36,796 nt of DNA from positions 1-36,796 of the forward strand of contig JBKPDV010000030.1 of NCBI GenBank assembly GCA_046728075.1. The letters are read 5' to 3'. The DNA comes from JBKPDV01 sp046728075 (GTDB lineage: Bacteria > Acidobacteriota > Thermoanaerobaculia > UBA5066 > Gp7-AA6). Shown one piece after another: positions 23,262 through 30,226 of the stretch. A model generated the notes under the pieces. That model had not been told where the DNA came from. It was given only the letters and a program-made list of their open reading frames with translations, and searched no databases. Numbering within the stretch: position 1 is the stretch's first letter; every line of letters begins with the position of its first letter. A program made the translations under genes and the position numbers.

Positions 23262-23299
23262 CCGATGAACCGATGAACCGATGAACCGATGAACCGATC
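23262..23299 (+). repeat. Direct CGATGAAC octamer array at the start of pilin 3
   Basis: Four CGATGAAC units in tandem, one orientation only, then a fifth altered unit (CGATCAAG). Each unit contains ATGA, giving ATGs at 23265, 23273, 23281 and 23289. Only the last opens the pilin 3 gene; each earlier one reads Met-Asn-Arg-stop, and the stop overlaps the next ATG. Confidence 0.9.
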
Positions 23300-23894
23300 A
23301 AGGCTGACAAGTACCCAACAGGGCTTCACGCTCGTCGCGGTCGTCATCGGCATCGCGATCCTGACGATCTTGATCGCGGCGGTCGCGCCTTCGATCGGCG
23401 TCGTCATGAAGCGGGATCGTGAAGCCGAGCTGATCTTTCGCGGCCGACAGTACGCGCGCGCGGTCGGCCTATTTCAGAGGCGCTACGGTCGCTATCCGAA
23501 CCAGTTGAAGGAGCTGTACGAGAACCGGCCGCGGACGATCCGCCACCTCTGGAAAGACCCCATGTGCAACTGCGACTTCCAACCCCTGATCCAGGGAATG
23601 CCCTGCGGTCCGATCGGCGTCGGGCAGCCCCCGGGTGCTCCCCAATTTGCGGGGCCTACCCCGACGCCGACTCCCTCGAAGACAGCCTTCGGCTCTCCCA
23701 CCGGCCAGCAGGTCGTCGGCCCGATCGTGGGGGTACGGTCCTCGGTGCACAAGGAGGGTCTGCGGGAGTGGCGCGGCCAGAAGTTCTACGACCAGTGGTG
23801 CTTCATCGTGGGTGACGCCGACCGGGACACCACCGGGAATCTGCCGGGGCAGGGTCTTCCAGTAGTCCCCCTCTTTCCAACGCCGCGTAAATAA
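23289..23894 (+). CDS. Pilin-like protein 3, lacking Glu at +5
   Basis: 201 residues from ATG 23289. A short leader (12 residues) ends at QQG|FTLVAVVIGIAILTILI. The +5 residue is Ala rather than Glu, unlike the two preceding pilins. Loss of Glu5 is known for GspK-type and some minor pilins that cap the filament. The C-terminal part (about 60-201) has a YPNQLKELYE pattern shared with pseudopilins, a Pro/Thr-rich stretch, three cysteines in CNCDFQPLIQGMPC and a further Cys in FYDQWCFIVGDAD. The start lies in a repeat array with no ribosome binding site. Likely a minor or initiating pseudopilin. Confidence 0.82.
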   Translation: MNRSRLTSTQQGFTLVAVVIGIAILTILIAAVAPSIGVVMKRDREAELIFRGRQYARAVGLFQRRYGRYPNQLKELYENRPRTIRHLWKDPMCNCDFQPLIQGMPCGPIGVGQPPGAPQFAGPTPTPTPSKTAFGSPTGQQVVGPIVGVRSSVHKEGLREWRGQKFYDQWCFIVGDADRDTTGNLPGQGLPVVPLFPTPRK

Positions 23895-23977
23895 TTGTTC
23901 CGTAAGACTTTAGCCGACAGGACCTCAGAGGGCGGAAGGGTGACAGGTTAGAATGAGGGTTCCCACCGGGAGACCCG

Positions 23978-25255
23978 ATGACCCGCAAATTCATCCTCGA
24001 CAACGGCGCTACCGTCCTGATCGACCGCATGCAGGACGTGCGCTCTTTCACCCTGGGATTCTTCGTTCGCACGGGCTCCGAAAACGAGCCGCCCGAGCTG
24101 CAGGGAATCTCTCATTTCCTCGAGCACGTGCTCTTCAAGCGAACCCGGCGCCGGTCGACCGTGCAAATCGCGCGGGAGATCGACCTTCTCGGCGGCGATG
24201 TGGACGCGTTCACAACCCGGGAGTACACGGGCTTCTACGCCCATACCCTCGACTCCCGGTTCGCGGAGGCCCTGGATCTCCTGGGGGACATGGTTCTCTC
24301 TCCGGCCTTCGACGCGACGGATGTGGAGGTCGAGCGCGGAGTGATCCTGGAGGAGATCGGCGAGGCCAATGACAACCCGGACGATCTGGTTCACGAAGTC
24401 TTCGTGCGCTCTTTCTGGAAGAGCCACCCGCTCGGGGCGCCGATCCTCGGGACCGCTGCGAGCGTTCGCGCGCTTACTCCTGCTGATCTCTACCGGTACT
24501 ATCGCGATCGCTACACGCCTGCCAATCTGATCGTCTCTGTCGCGGGGCACGTGCGGGAGCGGGAGGTCGCCGAAGGCGTCGAGCGGCTCTTTCGCCGGCG
24601 AACGGCCCGACGTGGAAATGCCTCGCGGAAGCGACTCGCCGGGCGGCCGCGCGGCCACCAGCACGTCACGCTGACTTCCCGCCACGGTCTCGAGCAGGTG
24701 CACGTCTGCTTCGGTACGGAAGGCCCTTCCCAGGCCTCGGGCCGGCGCTTCGCGGCCAATCTGCTCGACATCATCCTTGGGGGCGGCATGTCGTCGCGCC
24801 TCTTCCAGGAGGTGCGTGAGAAGCGCGGCCTGGCCTACACGATCGCTTCCTCGCTCAACGCCTACCGCCTTGGCGGATACGAATCGATTTCGGCGGCCTG
24901 CGCTCCGAAGAACCTGACGCGCCTTCTCGAGGTGACGCTGCGCGAGCTCAAACGTCTGAAGCACGAGGGAGTTCGACCGCGCGAGCTCGCCTGGGCCAAG
25001 CAGAATCTGACGGGCAACATGGTGCTCGCGCTGGAATCGACCATCTCTCGCGCCTCCCAGCAGGCGCGCCACGAGTTCTACTTCGGCCGGTCGATTGCCG
25101 CCGAGGAGCTCGTCGCCCGGGTGGAATCCGTGAAGGCGGTCGAGGTGGACGAGGAAGCCGAACGCCTGCTCGACGGCCGGACGCTCTCCCTTTCCGTCGT
25201 CGGGAATGTCGGGAAGCTTCCGTTTTCCGCTCCCGACCTGGCCTCCGCCCTCTGA
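23978..25255 (+). CDS. M16 family zinc peptidase
   Basis: 425 residues. The inverted zinc motif HxxEH is present (GISHFLEHVLFKR, H46, E49, H50), with the third ligand Glu about 76 residues on in GVILEEIGEANDNPDD. The C-terminal half (about 200-410) is the second M16 lobe, with GGGMSSRLFQEVREKRGLAY, which carries the conserved R/Y substrate-binding pattern, and SLNAYRLGGYE. This matches single-chain processing peptidases (PqqL/mitochondrial-processing-like) common in bacteria, which cleave peptides or signal fragments. There is no signal peptide, so it is probably cytoplasmic. It is 83 bases after pilin 3 and ends one base from the convergent kinase gene. Its substrate is unknown. Confidence 0.92.
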   Translation: MTRKFILDNGATVLIDRMQDVRSFTLGFFVRTGSENEPPELQGISHFLEHVLFKRTRRRSTVQIAREIDLLGGDVDAFTTREYTGFYAHTLDSRFAEALDLLGDMVLSPAFDATDVEVERGVILEEIGEANDNPDDLVHEVFVRSFWKSHPLGAPILGTAASVRALTPADLYRYYRDRYTPANLIVSVAGHVREREVAEGVERLFRRRTARRGNASRKRLAGRPRGHQHVTLTSRHGLEQVHVCFGTEGPSQASGRRFAANLLDIILGGGMSSRLFQEVREKRGLAYTIASSLNAYRLGGYESISAACAPKNLTRLLEVTLRELKRLKHEGVRPRELAWAKQNLTGNMVLALESTISRASQQARHEFYFGRSIAAEELVARVESVKAVEVDEEAERLLDGRTLSLSVVGNVGKLPFSAPDLASAL

Positions 25256-25256
25256 T

Positions 25257-27698
25257 TCACGGGACGTCCTTGAGGGCCGCGCGGTAGGTCCTCTCCCTTT
25301 GCGCGAGCTCCGACCGGAGGGCGGCGTACTCGGGGGAACTGCGGATTGGGGAGAGCATCGGGTCCCCGTCGAAGCAGATGAGGCAGGAAAGGCCGGTTTT
25401 GGCTGCCCGGGCGAGCAAGGCAACGGCGCCCGCGGCGTCTCCCTGTTGGGCGCGGGCCTCAGCCAGGAAATGCAGAGCATGGTGGACGTGTCCGCGCTGC
25501 GAATCCGCGGCGAGGATCTGCCGCTCGAGAGCCCCGATCTCCTTTTGCCCGGCGAGCACGCGCGCCAGGGCGAGCAGAGCGGGAACGATCGCATCGTTCG
25601 CCGGCGCCTTCGCCTGGAGGGCCTCCACGTCGGGCAGCACGCGGGACGGGTCTTCGATCATCAGGCGGTCCCAGTTGATCTGCCATTGGGTCACGAATGT
25701 GTTCCGGTGTTCGGGCGGCAGCTGCCGGAAAAGGGAGAGAGCTGCCCGATGGTCCCCGACCCGCGATTTCAGGACGGCCTGCTGCTGAAGGACGTCGGCA
25801 CTGGAGGGGTATACCCTTTTCGCCTCGACGAGCTGTGCCTGACCCTCCGGGATCCAGCCGTAGTGCTGGTAGATCCGCGTCAGGTCCAGACGCGCAATCT
25901 CGAGGTTCGGCGCCAGGGCGATTGCCTGCTTCAGTTCCCGGACGGCGGGGACGACATTCCAGTTGCCTGAGGGGGACCAGTAAACGGAGGCCAGCGCGAC
26001 ATGGGGCTCAGCCAGCTCCGGGTCCAGCTCGATCGCGCGCCGGGCGTCCGCAACCACGCCTTCGTAGCCCGACGGCGCCGGGACGAAGAAATTCAGCCAC
26101 GCGCGCGCGTAGGCGCGAGTCGCGATCGCGCGGGCGAAGTCGGGCGCTTCACGGAGGATCTCGTCCAGAGTGCGGACGATCTCCTGCTTGGTCGGGATGT
26201 CCGCGAGCGCAATCGCGGAAAGACGCGCCCGAACGCTGAGATACTTCTCCAGGGTGCCGTCGGGGATTGCCTGCGACTGGCGCAGGGCGCGCTTCTCGCC
26301 GGGATCGAGCTCCAGGCGCAGCCGCTCCACGATCCGGCGGGAGATCGCATCCTGGAGCTCGAAGAGCTTGCCTTCCGGGAGATCGATGTGCTCGCTCCAG
26401 AGGATCGCGCCGCGCGAGAGGTCGGTCATCTGCACGGAGACACGGGTCGTCCCTTCCAGTCGCTGAAAGGTCCCTTCGAGGACCGCGTCGACGCCGAGCT
26501 TTCTGCCGACCTCCTGTGTCTCCACAGCCTGCGTCTCGTAGCGGGCGATCGCGCTCGTCGGCCGGACTGTCAGTTCGCGAAGCGAGGCAAGCCGGCCGAT
26601 CAAGGAGTCGGCCAGGCCGAGGCCGAAGTGTTCGAGCGAGGCGTCCTGGCTGATGCCGCGGAAAGGGAGCACGGCGAGCGTCCTCGGGGCCCGCGCTGCG
26701 CCACCGGGCCGCAGCCGCGGCAGGAGGAGAGCGGCGATCCCGAGCAGGGCGAGAACGAGAGCGGCGACAACCGCCGCTTTGGGGAGTGACAAACGCCCGC
26801 GCGACGGAGGGCGGAAGGAACGAGGGACGGCGGCGCCCTCGGCGGCGACGGCCCGCAGGTCGTGAGCCAGGTCGGCGGCGGAGTGGTAGCGGTTTTCGGG
26901 CCTCTTCTCCAGGCAACGGCGCAGGATCCGATCCATCTCTGCCGGGAGACCGGCGTGCACGGTGGCCCCGGCGTCAGGCTCCTCCTTCAGGATCGCGTTG
27001 AGAGTCTCGATCCTGGAGTCCCCGCGGAATGCGCGCCGCCCTGTGGCCATCTCATAGAGCACCGTGCCCAGAGAGAAGATGTCCGAGCGGCCGTCCGGCC
27101 GTTCCCCGCGGACCTGCTCGGGGCTCATGTAGCCCACCGTCCCGGCGATGGTCCCGATCTCCGTGGACGCCGGATCTGCAGTCAGAGCATCCTCCGGCGC
27201 TTCGGCGAAAGGGCGGCGCTCGATGCGCTGAACGAGGCCGAAGTCGAGGATCCTGGCGGCGCCGTTTCGGCCGAGGATGATGTTTTCCGGCTTGATGTCG
27301 CGGTGGACGAGCCCCTTCTCGTGAGCCGCGGCGAGGCCCTCGGCAACCTCCGACCCGATTCGAGCGGTCTCGTGCATCGGCAGGGGCCCGGACAGAAGAA
27401 GGCAACGCAGCGTCTCCCCGTCGACCAGCTCGGTGACCACGTACCGCAACCCTTCCGCTTCTCCGACATCGAAGAGGGGAACGATGTGGGGGTGTGAAAG
27501 CGAAGCCACGGCGCGCGCTTCCTTCTCGAAGCGCCGGATGCTGTCGGGATCGCTCGCGGTGTCTGCGGACAGGATCTTGACCGCCACCTCGCGACCGAGC
27601 CTCGCGTCTCCTGCCCGGTAGACCTCACACATCCCGCCCCTGCCGAGAGTGCCTCGGATCTCGTAAGGACCGAGCCGGGTGCCGGAGGAAAGGCTCAT
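25257..27698 (-). CDS. Membrane Ser/Thr protein kinase with TolB-like and TPR regions
   Basis: 813 residues from the ATG at 27696-27698; the open frame continues upstream but would cross the divergent dut gene. The Hanks-type kinase domain is complete: GRGGMCEVYRA, AVKIL with K41, HRDIKPENI (D134, N139), DFG (152-154), GTVGYMSPEQ and SDIFSLG. After a basic linker comes one membrane helix (about 306-327), then a TolB/FlgO-like N-domain pattern (TLAVLPFRGISQD, LEHFGLGLADSLIGRLAS, LGVDAVLEGTFQR) at about 340-460, then TPR-like helices (about 480-800). It should sense something outside or in the periplasm and phosphorylate cytoplasmic targets; neither is known. Only 27 bases separate it from dut. 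Confidence 0.92.
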   Translation of the reverse strand: MSLSSGTRLGPYEIRGTLGRGGMCEVYRAGDARLGREVAVKILSADTASDPDSIRRFEKEARAVASLSHPHIVPLFDVGEAEGLRYVVTELVDGETLRCLLLSGPLPMHETARIGSEVAEGLAAAHEKGLVHRDIKPENIILGRNGAARILDFGLVQRIERRPFAEAPEDALTADPASTEIGTIAGTVGYMSPEQVRGERPDGRSDIFSLGTVLYEMATGRRAFRGDSRIETLNAILKEEPDAGATVHAGLPAEMDRILRRCLEKRPENRYHSAADLAHDLRAVAAEGAAVPRSFRPPSRGRLSLPKAAVVAALVLALLGIAALLLPRLRPGGAARAPRTLAVLPFRGISQDASLEHFGLGLADSLIGRLASLRELTVRPTSAIARYETQAVETQEVGRKLGVDAVLEGTFQRLEGTTRVSVQMTDLSRGAILWSEHIDLPEGKLFELQDAISRRIVERLRLELDPGEKRALRQSQAIPDGTLEKYLSVRARLSAIALADIPTKQEIVRTLDEILREAPDFARAIATRAYARAWLNFFVPAPSGYEGVVADARRAIELDPELAEPHVALASVYWSPSGNWNVVPAVRELKQAIALAPNLEIARLDLTRIYQHYGWIPEGQAQLVEAKRVYPSSADVLQQQAVLKSRVGDHRAALSLFRQLPPEHRNTFVTQWQINWDRLMIEDPSRVLPDVEALQAKAPANDAIVPALLALARVLAGQKEIGALERQILAADSQRGHVHHALHFLAEARAQQGDAAGAVALLARAAKTGLSCLICFDGDPMLSPIRSSPEYAALRSELAQRERTYRAALKDVP

Positions 27699-27725
27699 AG
27701 CGTCTGGGCAAGATATGGTAGTCCC

Positions 27726-28178
27726 ATGGCGGAAGTTCGCGTACTTTTGACGGTTCTGCCTCACGGCGAAGGGCTCGGCCTGCCCGGTTACGCGAGCGCG
27801 GGGGCCGCCGGCTGCGATCTGCGCGCCGCCGTCGAGCGAGACCTCGTGGTCGCGCCGGGAGAGCGGGCTCTCGTGCCGACCGGCGTCGCGGTCGCGATTC
27901 CGGAGGGGTACGAAGGCCAGGTGCGGATGCGCAGCGGGCTCGCCGCGCGGCATGGCCTCGCGGCTCTGAATGCTCCGGGAACCATCGACAGCGACTACCG
28001 CGGCGAGATCCGCGTGATCCTGGCGAACCTCGGTTCGGAGCCGGTCACGCTCGTTCGCGGAGACCGCATCGCGCAGCTCGTCTTCGCGCCGGTGGCGCGT
28101 GCGCGATTCGAGAAGGTGATGAAGTTGCCCGAAAGCGAGCGCGGCAGCGGAGGGTTCGGGTCGACGGGCAAGGAATAG
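27726..28178 (+). CDS. dut: Deoxyuridine 5'-triphosphate nucleotidohydrolase
   Basis: 150 residues, the normal trimeric dUTPase length. It converts dUTP to dUMP and pyrophosphate. All five motifs are seen: SAGAAGCDLRA, MRSGLAARHGL, LNAPGTIDSDYRGEI, RGDRIAQLVFAPV and the C-terminal arm ERGSGGFGSTG. ATG at 27726, 27 bases from the divergent kinase start. Its TAG stop is the first unit of a repeat array. Confidence 0.97.
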   Translation: MAEVRVLLTVLPHGEGLGLPGYASAGAAGCDLRAAVERDLVVAPGERALVPTGVAVAIPEGYEGQVRMRSGLAARHGLAALNAPGTIDSDYRGEIRVILANLGSEPVTLVRGDRIAQLVFAPVARARFEKVMKLPESERGSGGFGSTGKE

Positions 28179-28317
28179 CTGTCAGCTCACAGACTTCAGC
28201 TCTCAGCCCAGACGATTGTCTGGCGACGTTTCGCCATCACCGCCCGGACAAACAGCGACTGACCCAGAAACGGGTGGCCAATCGGAGATAGCTGATAGCT
28301 GAAAGCTGAAAGCTGCT
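28176..28317. repeat. Inverted AGCTGAA-type heptamer array with long spacer after dut
   Basis: Left arm 28176-28207 (AGCTGTC, AGCTCAC and CAGCTCT units), right arm about 28286-28317 (AGCTGAT, AGCTGAA units). The spacer of about 76 bases holds a separate perfect hairpin. This is the third array with this unit (others at 15090 and 23149). The dut stop is its first codon. Confidence 0.86.
28208..28223. other. Small perfect hairpin in the array spacer after dut
   Basis: CCAGAC, a four-base loop GATT, and GTCTGG form a perfect six-pair stem just inside the left arm. No run of T follows, so it is not a typical intrinsic terminator. Its role is not known. Confidence 0.5.
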
Positions 28318-28328
28318 AATCTAGATTC

Positions 28329-29099
28329 GTGCGCGTCACCATCCTCGCGTCGGGTTCCGGAGGGAACTCGTGTCTGGTGGAGTCGGGAGCGACGCGCGTG
28401 CTCGTCGACGCAGGACTCTCGGCGCGGGAGCTGGAGCGCCGGCTCGAGGCAAGACAGGTGGCACCCGAAACGATTCAAGCCCTGTTCCTGACGCACGAGC
28501 ACGGGGACCACGCCAGCGGGGCGCTCACCTTCGGAGCTCGCTGGAGCTGTCCGATCTTCGCGACAGCGGGCACAGCCGACGCGATCGGTCTGGACGGAAC
28601 GCTCTTTTCTCCCTTCGTCCGCGTGGATTCGGGGCGCGAGGGCCGCGTCGGGTCGATCGGATTCCGAGCTCTGGCAATCCCGCACGACGCCAACGAGTCC
28701 GTCGCCTATTCCTTCGAAGCGGACGACGCGCGGATGGTTATCGCCTCCGACCTGGGCCGGGCGGAGACGGGTTTTGTCGACTTCCTGCGCGAGGCCACGA
28801 CGGTTTTGCTCGAGTTCAACCACGACGAGGACATGCTGCGCGACGGGCCCTACACGTGGGGGCTCAAGAAGCGCATCTCGGGAGGATTCGGTCACCTCTC
28901 CAACCGGCAGTCGGCCGATGCCGTGCGCTGTGCGGCCGGACCAAAGTGGAAGCGCGTCGTCGCGACTCACCTCTCCCGCACCAACAACACGCCGGCGCTC
29001 GCCCTGGCCGCCCTCGCCGAGGCGCTCGAGCGCTCGGGTTGGGAGATTCCCTTCGACGTGGCGGACCAGATCCGCGGCTGCGAGGTCTTCGAGGCATGA
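28329..29099 (+). CDS. MBL-fold metal-dependent hydrolase (YycJ/WalJ-like)
   Basis: 256 residues from a GTG at 28329 (MRVTILASGSGGNSCLVESG, the typical YycJ start). The metal motif HxHxDH is seen in FLTHEHGDHASG (H56, H58, D60, H61), with further ligand-bearing segments at IPHDANESVAYSFE, VIASDLGRAETGF, EFNHDEDML and THLSRTNNTP. The family is close to the exonuclease-like YycJ/WalJ proteins, proposed to act on DNA or RNA ends. A repeat array occupies the 150 bases upstream. It overlaps purS by four bases (ATGA), an odd partner for a purine gene and perhaps only shared transcription. Confidence 0.88.
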   Translation: MRVTILASGSGGNSCLVESGATRVLVDAGLSARELERRLEARQVAPETIQALFLTHEHGDHASGALTFGARWSCPIFATAGTADAIGLDGTLFSPFVRVDSGREGRVGSIGFRALAIPHDANESVAYSFEADDARMVIASDLGRAETGFVDFLREATTVLLEFNHDEDMLRDGPYTWGLKKRISGGFGHLSNRQSADAVRCAAGPKWKRVVATHLSRTNNTPALALAALAEALERSGWEIPFDVADQIRGCEVFEA

Positions 29100-29335
29100 A
29101 GGTCGAGGTCCGCGTCTATCCGAAGGAAGGGGTGCTCGATCCCCAGGGGAAAGCCATCGCGGGAGCCCTCTCGCGTCTTGGCCACGCCTCGGTGACCGAT
29201 GTCCGGGCGGGGAAGATCTTTTTCCTCGAGGTGGCCGGAGGCGATCCGAGAGCGGCCGAAGCAGAGGCGCGCAAGATGGCCGAGGAGCTGCTCGCCAACA
29301 CCGTCATCGAAGGCTTCGACGTGAGGGTCCTGTGA
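29096..29335 (+). CDS. purS: Phosphoribosylformylglycinamidine synthase subunit PurS
   Basis: 79 residues, the standard PurS size. PurS bridges PurL and PurQ in the three-part FGAM synthase of purine synthesis. The pattern MKVEVRVYPKEGVLDPQGKA, then LGHASVTDVRAGK, FFLEV, and the final ANTVIEGFDVRVL is typical. The ATG overlaps the preceding stop. The TGA stop touches a heptamer array that separates it from purQ. The large subunit purL is not in the window. Confidence 0.96.
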   Translation: MKVEVRVYPKEGVLDPQGKAIAGALSRLGHASVTDVRAGKIFFLEVAGGDPRAAEAEARKMAEELLANTVIEGFDVRVL

Positions 29336-29373
29336 TTCCCGCTTCTTGCTTCCCGCTTCCCGCTTCCCGTCCC
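29335..29373 (+). repeat. TTCCCGC heptamer array between purS and purQ
   Basis: About five units (TTCCCGC, TTCTTGC, TTCCCGC, TTCCCGC, TTCCCGT) in a single orientation fill the 40-base gap between purS and purQ and stop just before the purQ ATG. There is no inverted arm. Confidence 0.85.
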
Positions 29374-29375
29374 TC

Positions 29376-30071
29376 ATGAAATTCGGCGTCGTCGTCTTCC
29401 CGGGCTCCAACTGCGACCAGGACTGCTACCACATTGCCAAGGATCTGCTCGCCTGCGAGGCGGAGTACGTCTGGCACCACGAGAGGAACCTGAAAGGAGC
29501 CGATGTCCTGATTCTTCCCGGCGGATTTGCCTACGGCGACTACTTGCGCGCCGGCGCTCTCGCGCGTTTCTCCCCGGTGATGGAAAGCGTCGCCGACTTC
29601 GCGCGGCGAGGCGGCCCCGTCCTCGGGATCTGCAACGGTTTTCAGGTCCTGCTCGAAGCGGGCCTGCTCCCGGGAGCGGTCCGCGTCAACCGCGGGTTGC
29701 GTTACGTCTGCCGCGATGTCCATCTTCGCGTCGAGAGCTGCGAGACTCCCTTCACGCAACTCTACGAGAGAGGGAGCGTCGTGAAGATGCCGATCGGACA
29801 CATGGAGGGCAACTACACCGCACCCGCCGCGGAGCTCGACGCGCTCGAAGGCGAGAATCGCGTGGTCTTCCGTTATTGCGATCCTTCCGGAGACGTCACC
29901 GACGCCGCCAATCCGAACGGGGCGGATCGCGGGATCGCGGGCGTTTCCAATCGCGAGGGCAACGTCGTCGGCCTGATGCCTCACCCGGATCGCTGCTCCG
30001 AGACCCTTCTCGGCAATGACGCCGGGAGAAAGATGTTCGAATCCGCGGTGCGCGCGATGGCAGCCAGGTAA
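29376..30071 (+). CDS. purQ: Phosphoribosylformylglycinamidine synthase subunit PurQ (glutaminase)
   Basis: 231 residues, a class I glutamine amidotransferase that feeds ammonia to PurL. The nucleophile is C86 in GPVLGICNGFQVLLEAGLLP; the oxyanion region is LPGGFAYGDYLRAGALA; the catalytic His and Glu lie in GLMPHPDRCSE. Start MKFGVVVFPGSNCDQDCY is the standard PurQ start; the frame is open upstream to 29346, but that part is repeat array. It is the last gene before the 155-base gap that precedes the biosynthetic cluster. Confidence 0.97.
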   Translation: MKFGVVVFPGSNCDQDCYHIAKDLLACEAEYVWHHERNLKGADVLILPGGFAYGDYLRAGALARFSPVMESVADFARRGGPVLGICNGFQVLLEAGLLPGAVRVNRGLRYVCRDVHLRVESCETPFTQLYERGSVVKMPIGHMEGNYTAPAAELDALEGENRVVFRYCDPSGDVTDAANPNGADRGIAGVSNREGNVVGLMPHPDRCSETLLGNDAGRKMFESAVRAMAAR

Positions 30072-30164
30072 ATTTTTCAGGACGCGGCTTTCCGGTCCGA
30101 GAGAGCATCCTTCCGCCGCTCTGAAGCTTGAGAGCGCATTCCTGAAGACTTTTCAATCGCGGCC

Positions 30165-30177
30165 GGAGGAATCCTCC
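30165..30177. promoter_or_regulatory. Perfect palindrome upstream of the biosynthetic cluster
   Basis: GGAGGA-A-TCCTCC, six paired bases around a single A, lies about 50 bases before the first gene of the cluster, inside the only gene-free gap (30072-30226) of this area. It could be an operator or a chance hairpin. The rest of the gap has no strong -35/-10 pair and, unlike most other gaps, no heptamer array. Confidence 0.35.
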
Positions 30178-30226
30178 AAAAGATTTCCATGCCCGTGAAT
30201 CCGGAAGAAAAATACGCGAGAATCCG

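Noticed and set aside
23895..23977. Promoter for the M16 protease (TAGAAT near 23949)
   Set aside because: No -35-like hexamer lies at a sensible distance, so I could not support it.
25250..25262. Bidirectional terminator between the M16 protease and kinase genes
   Set aside because: Only one base separates the two stop codons and no hairpin with a T tract is visible there.
27699..27953. Upstream extension of the Ser/Thr kinase frame
   Set aside because: It would run through the start of the divergent dut gene and has no domain. The MSLSSGTRLGPYEI start at 27698 matches kinase family starts.
28208..28223. Intrinsic terminator after dut
   Set aside because: The stem is perfect but short and no T-run follows; listed only as a hairpin of unknown role.
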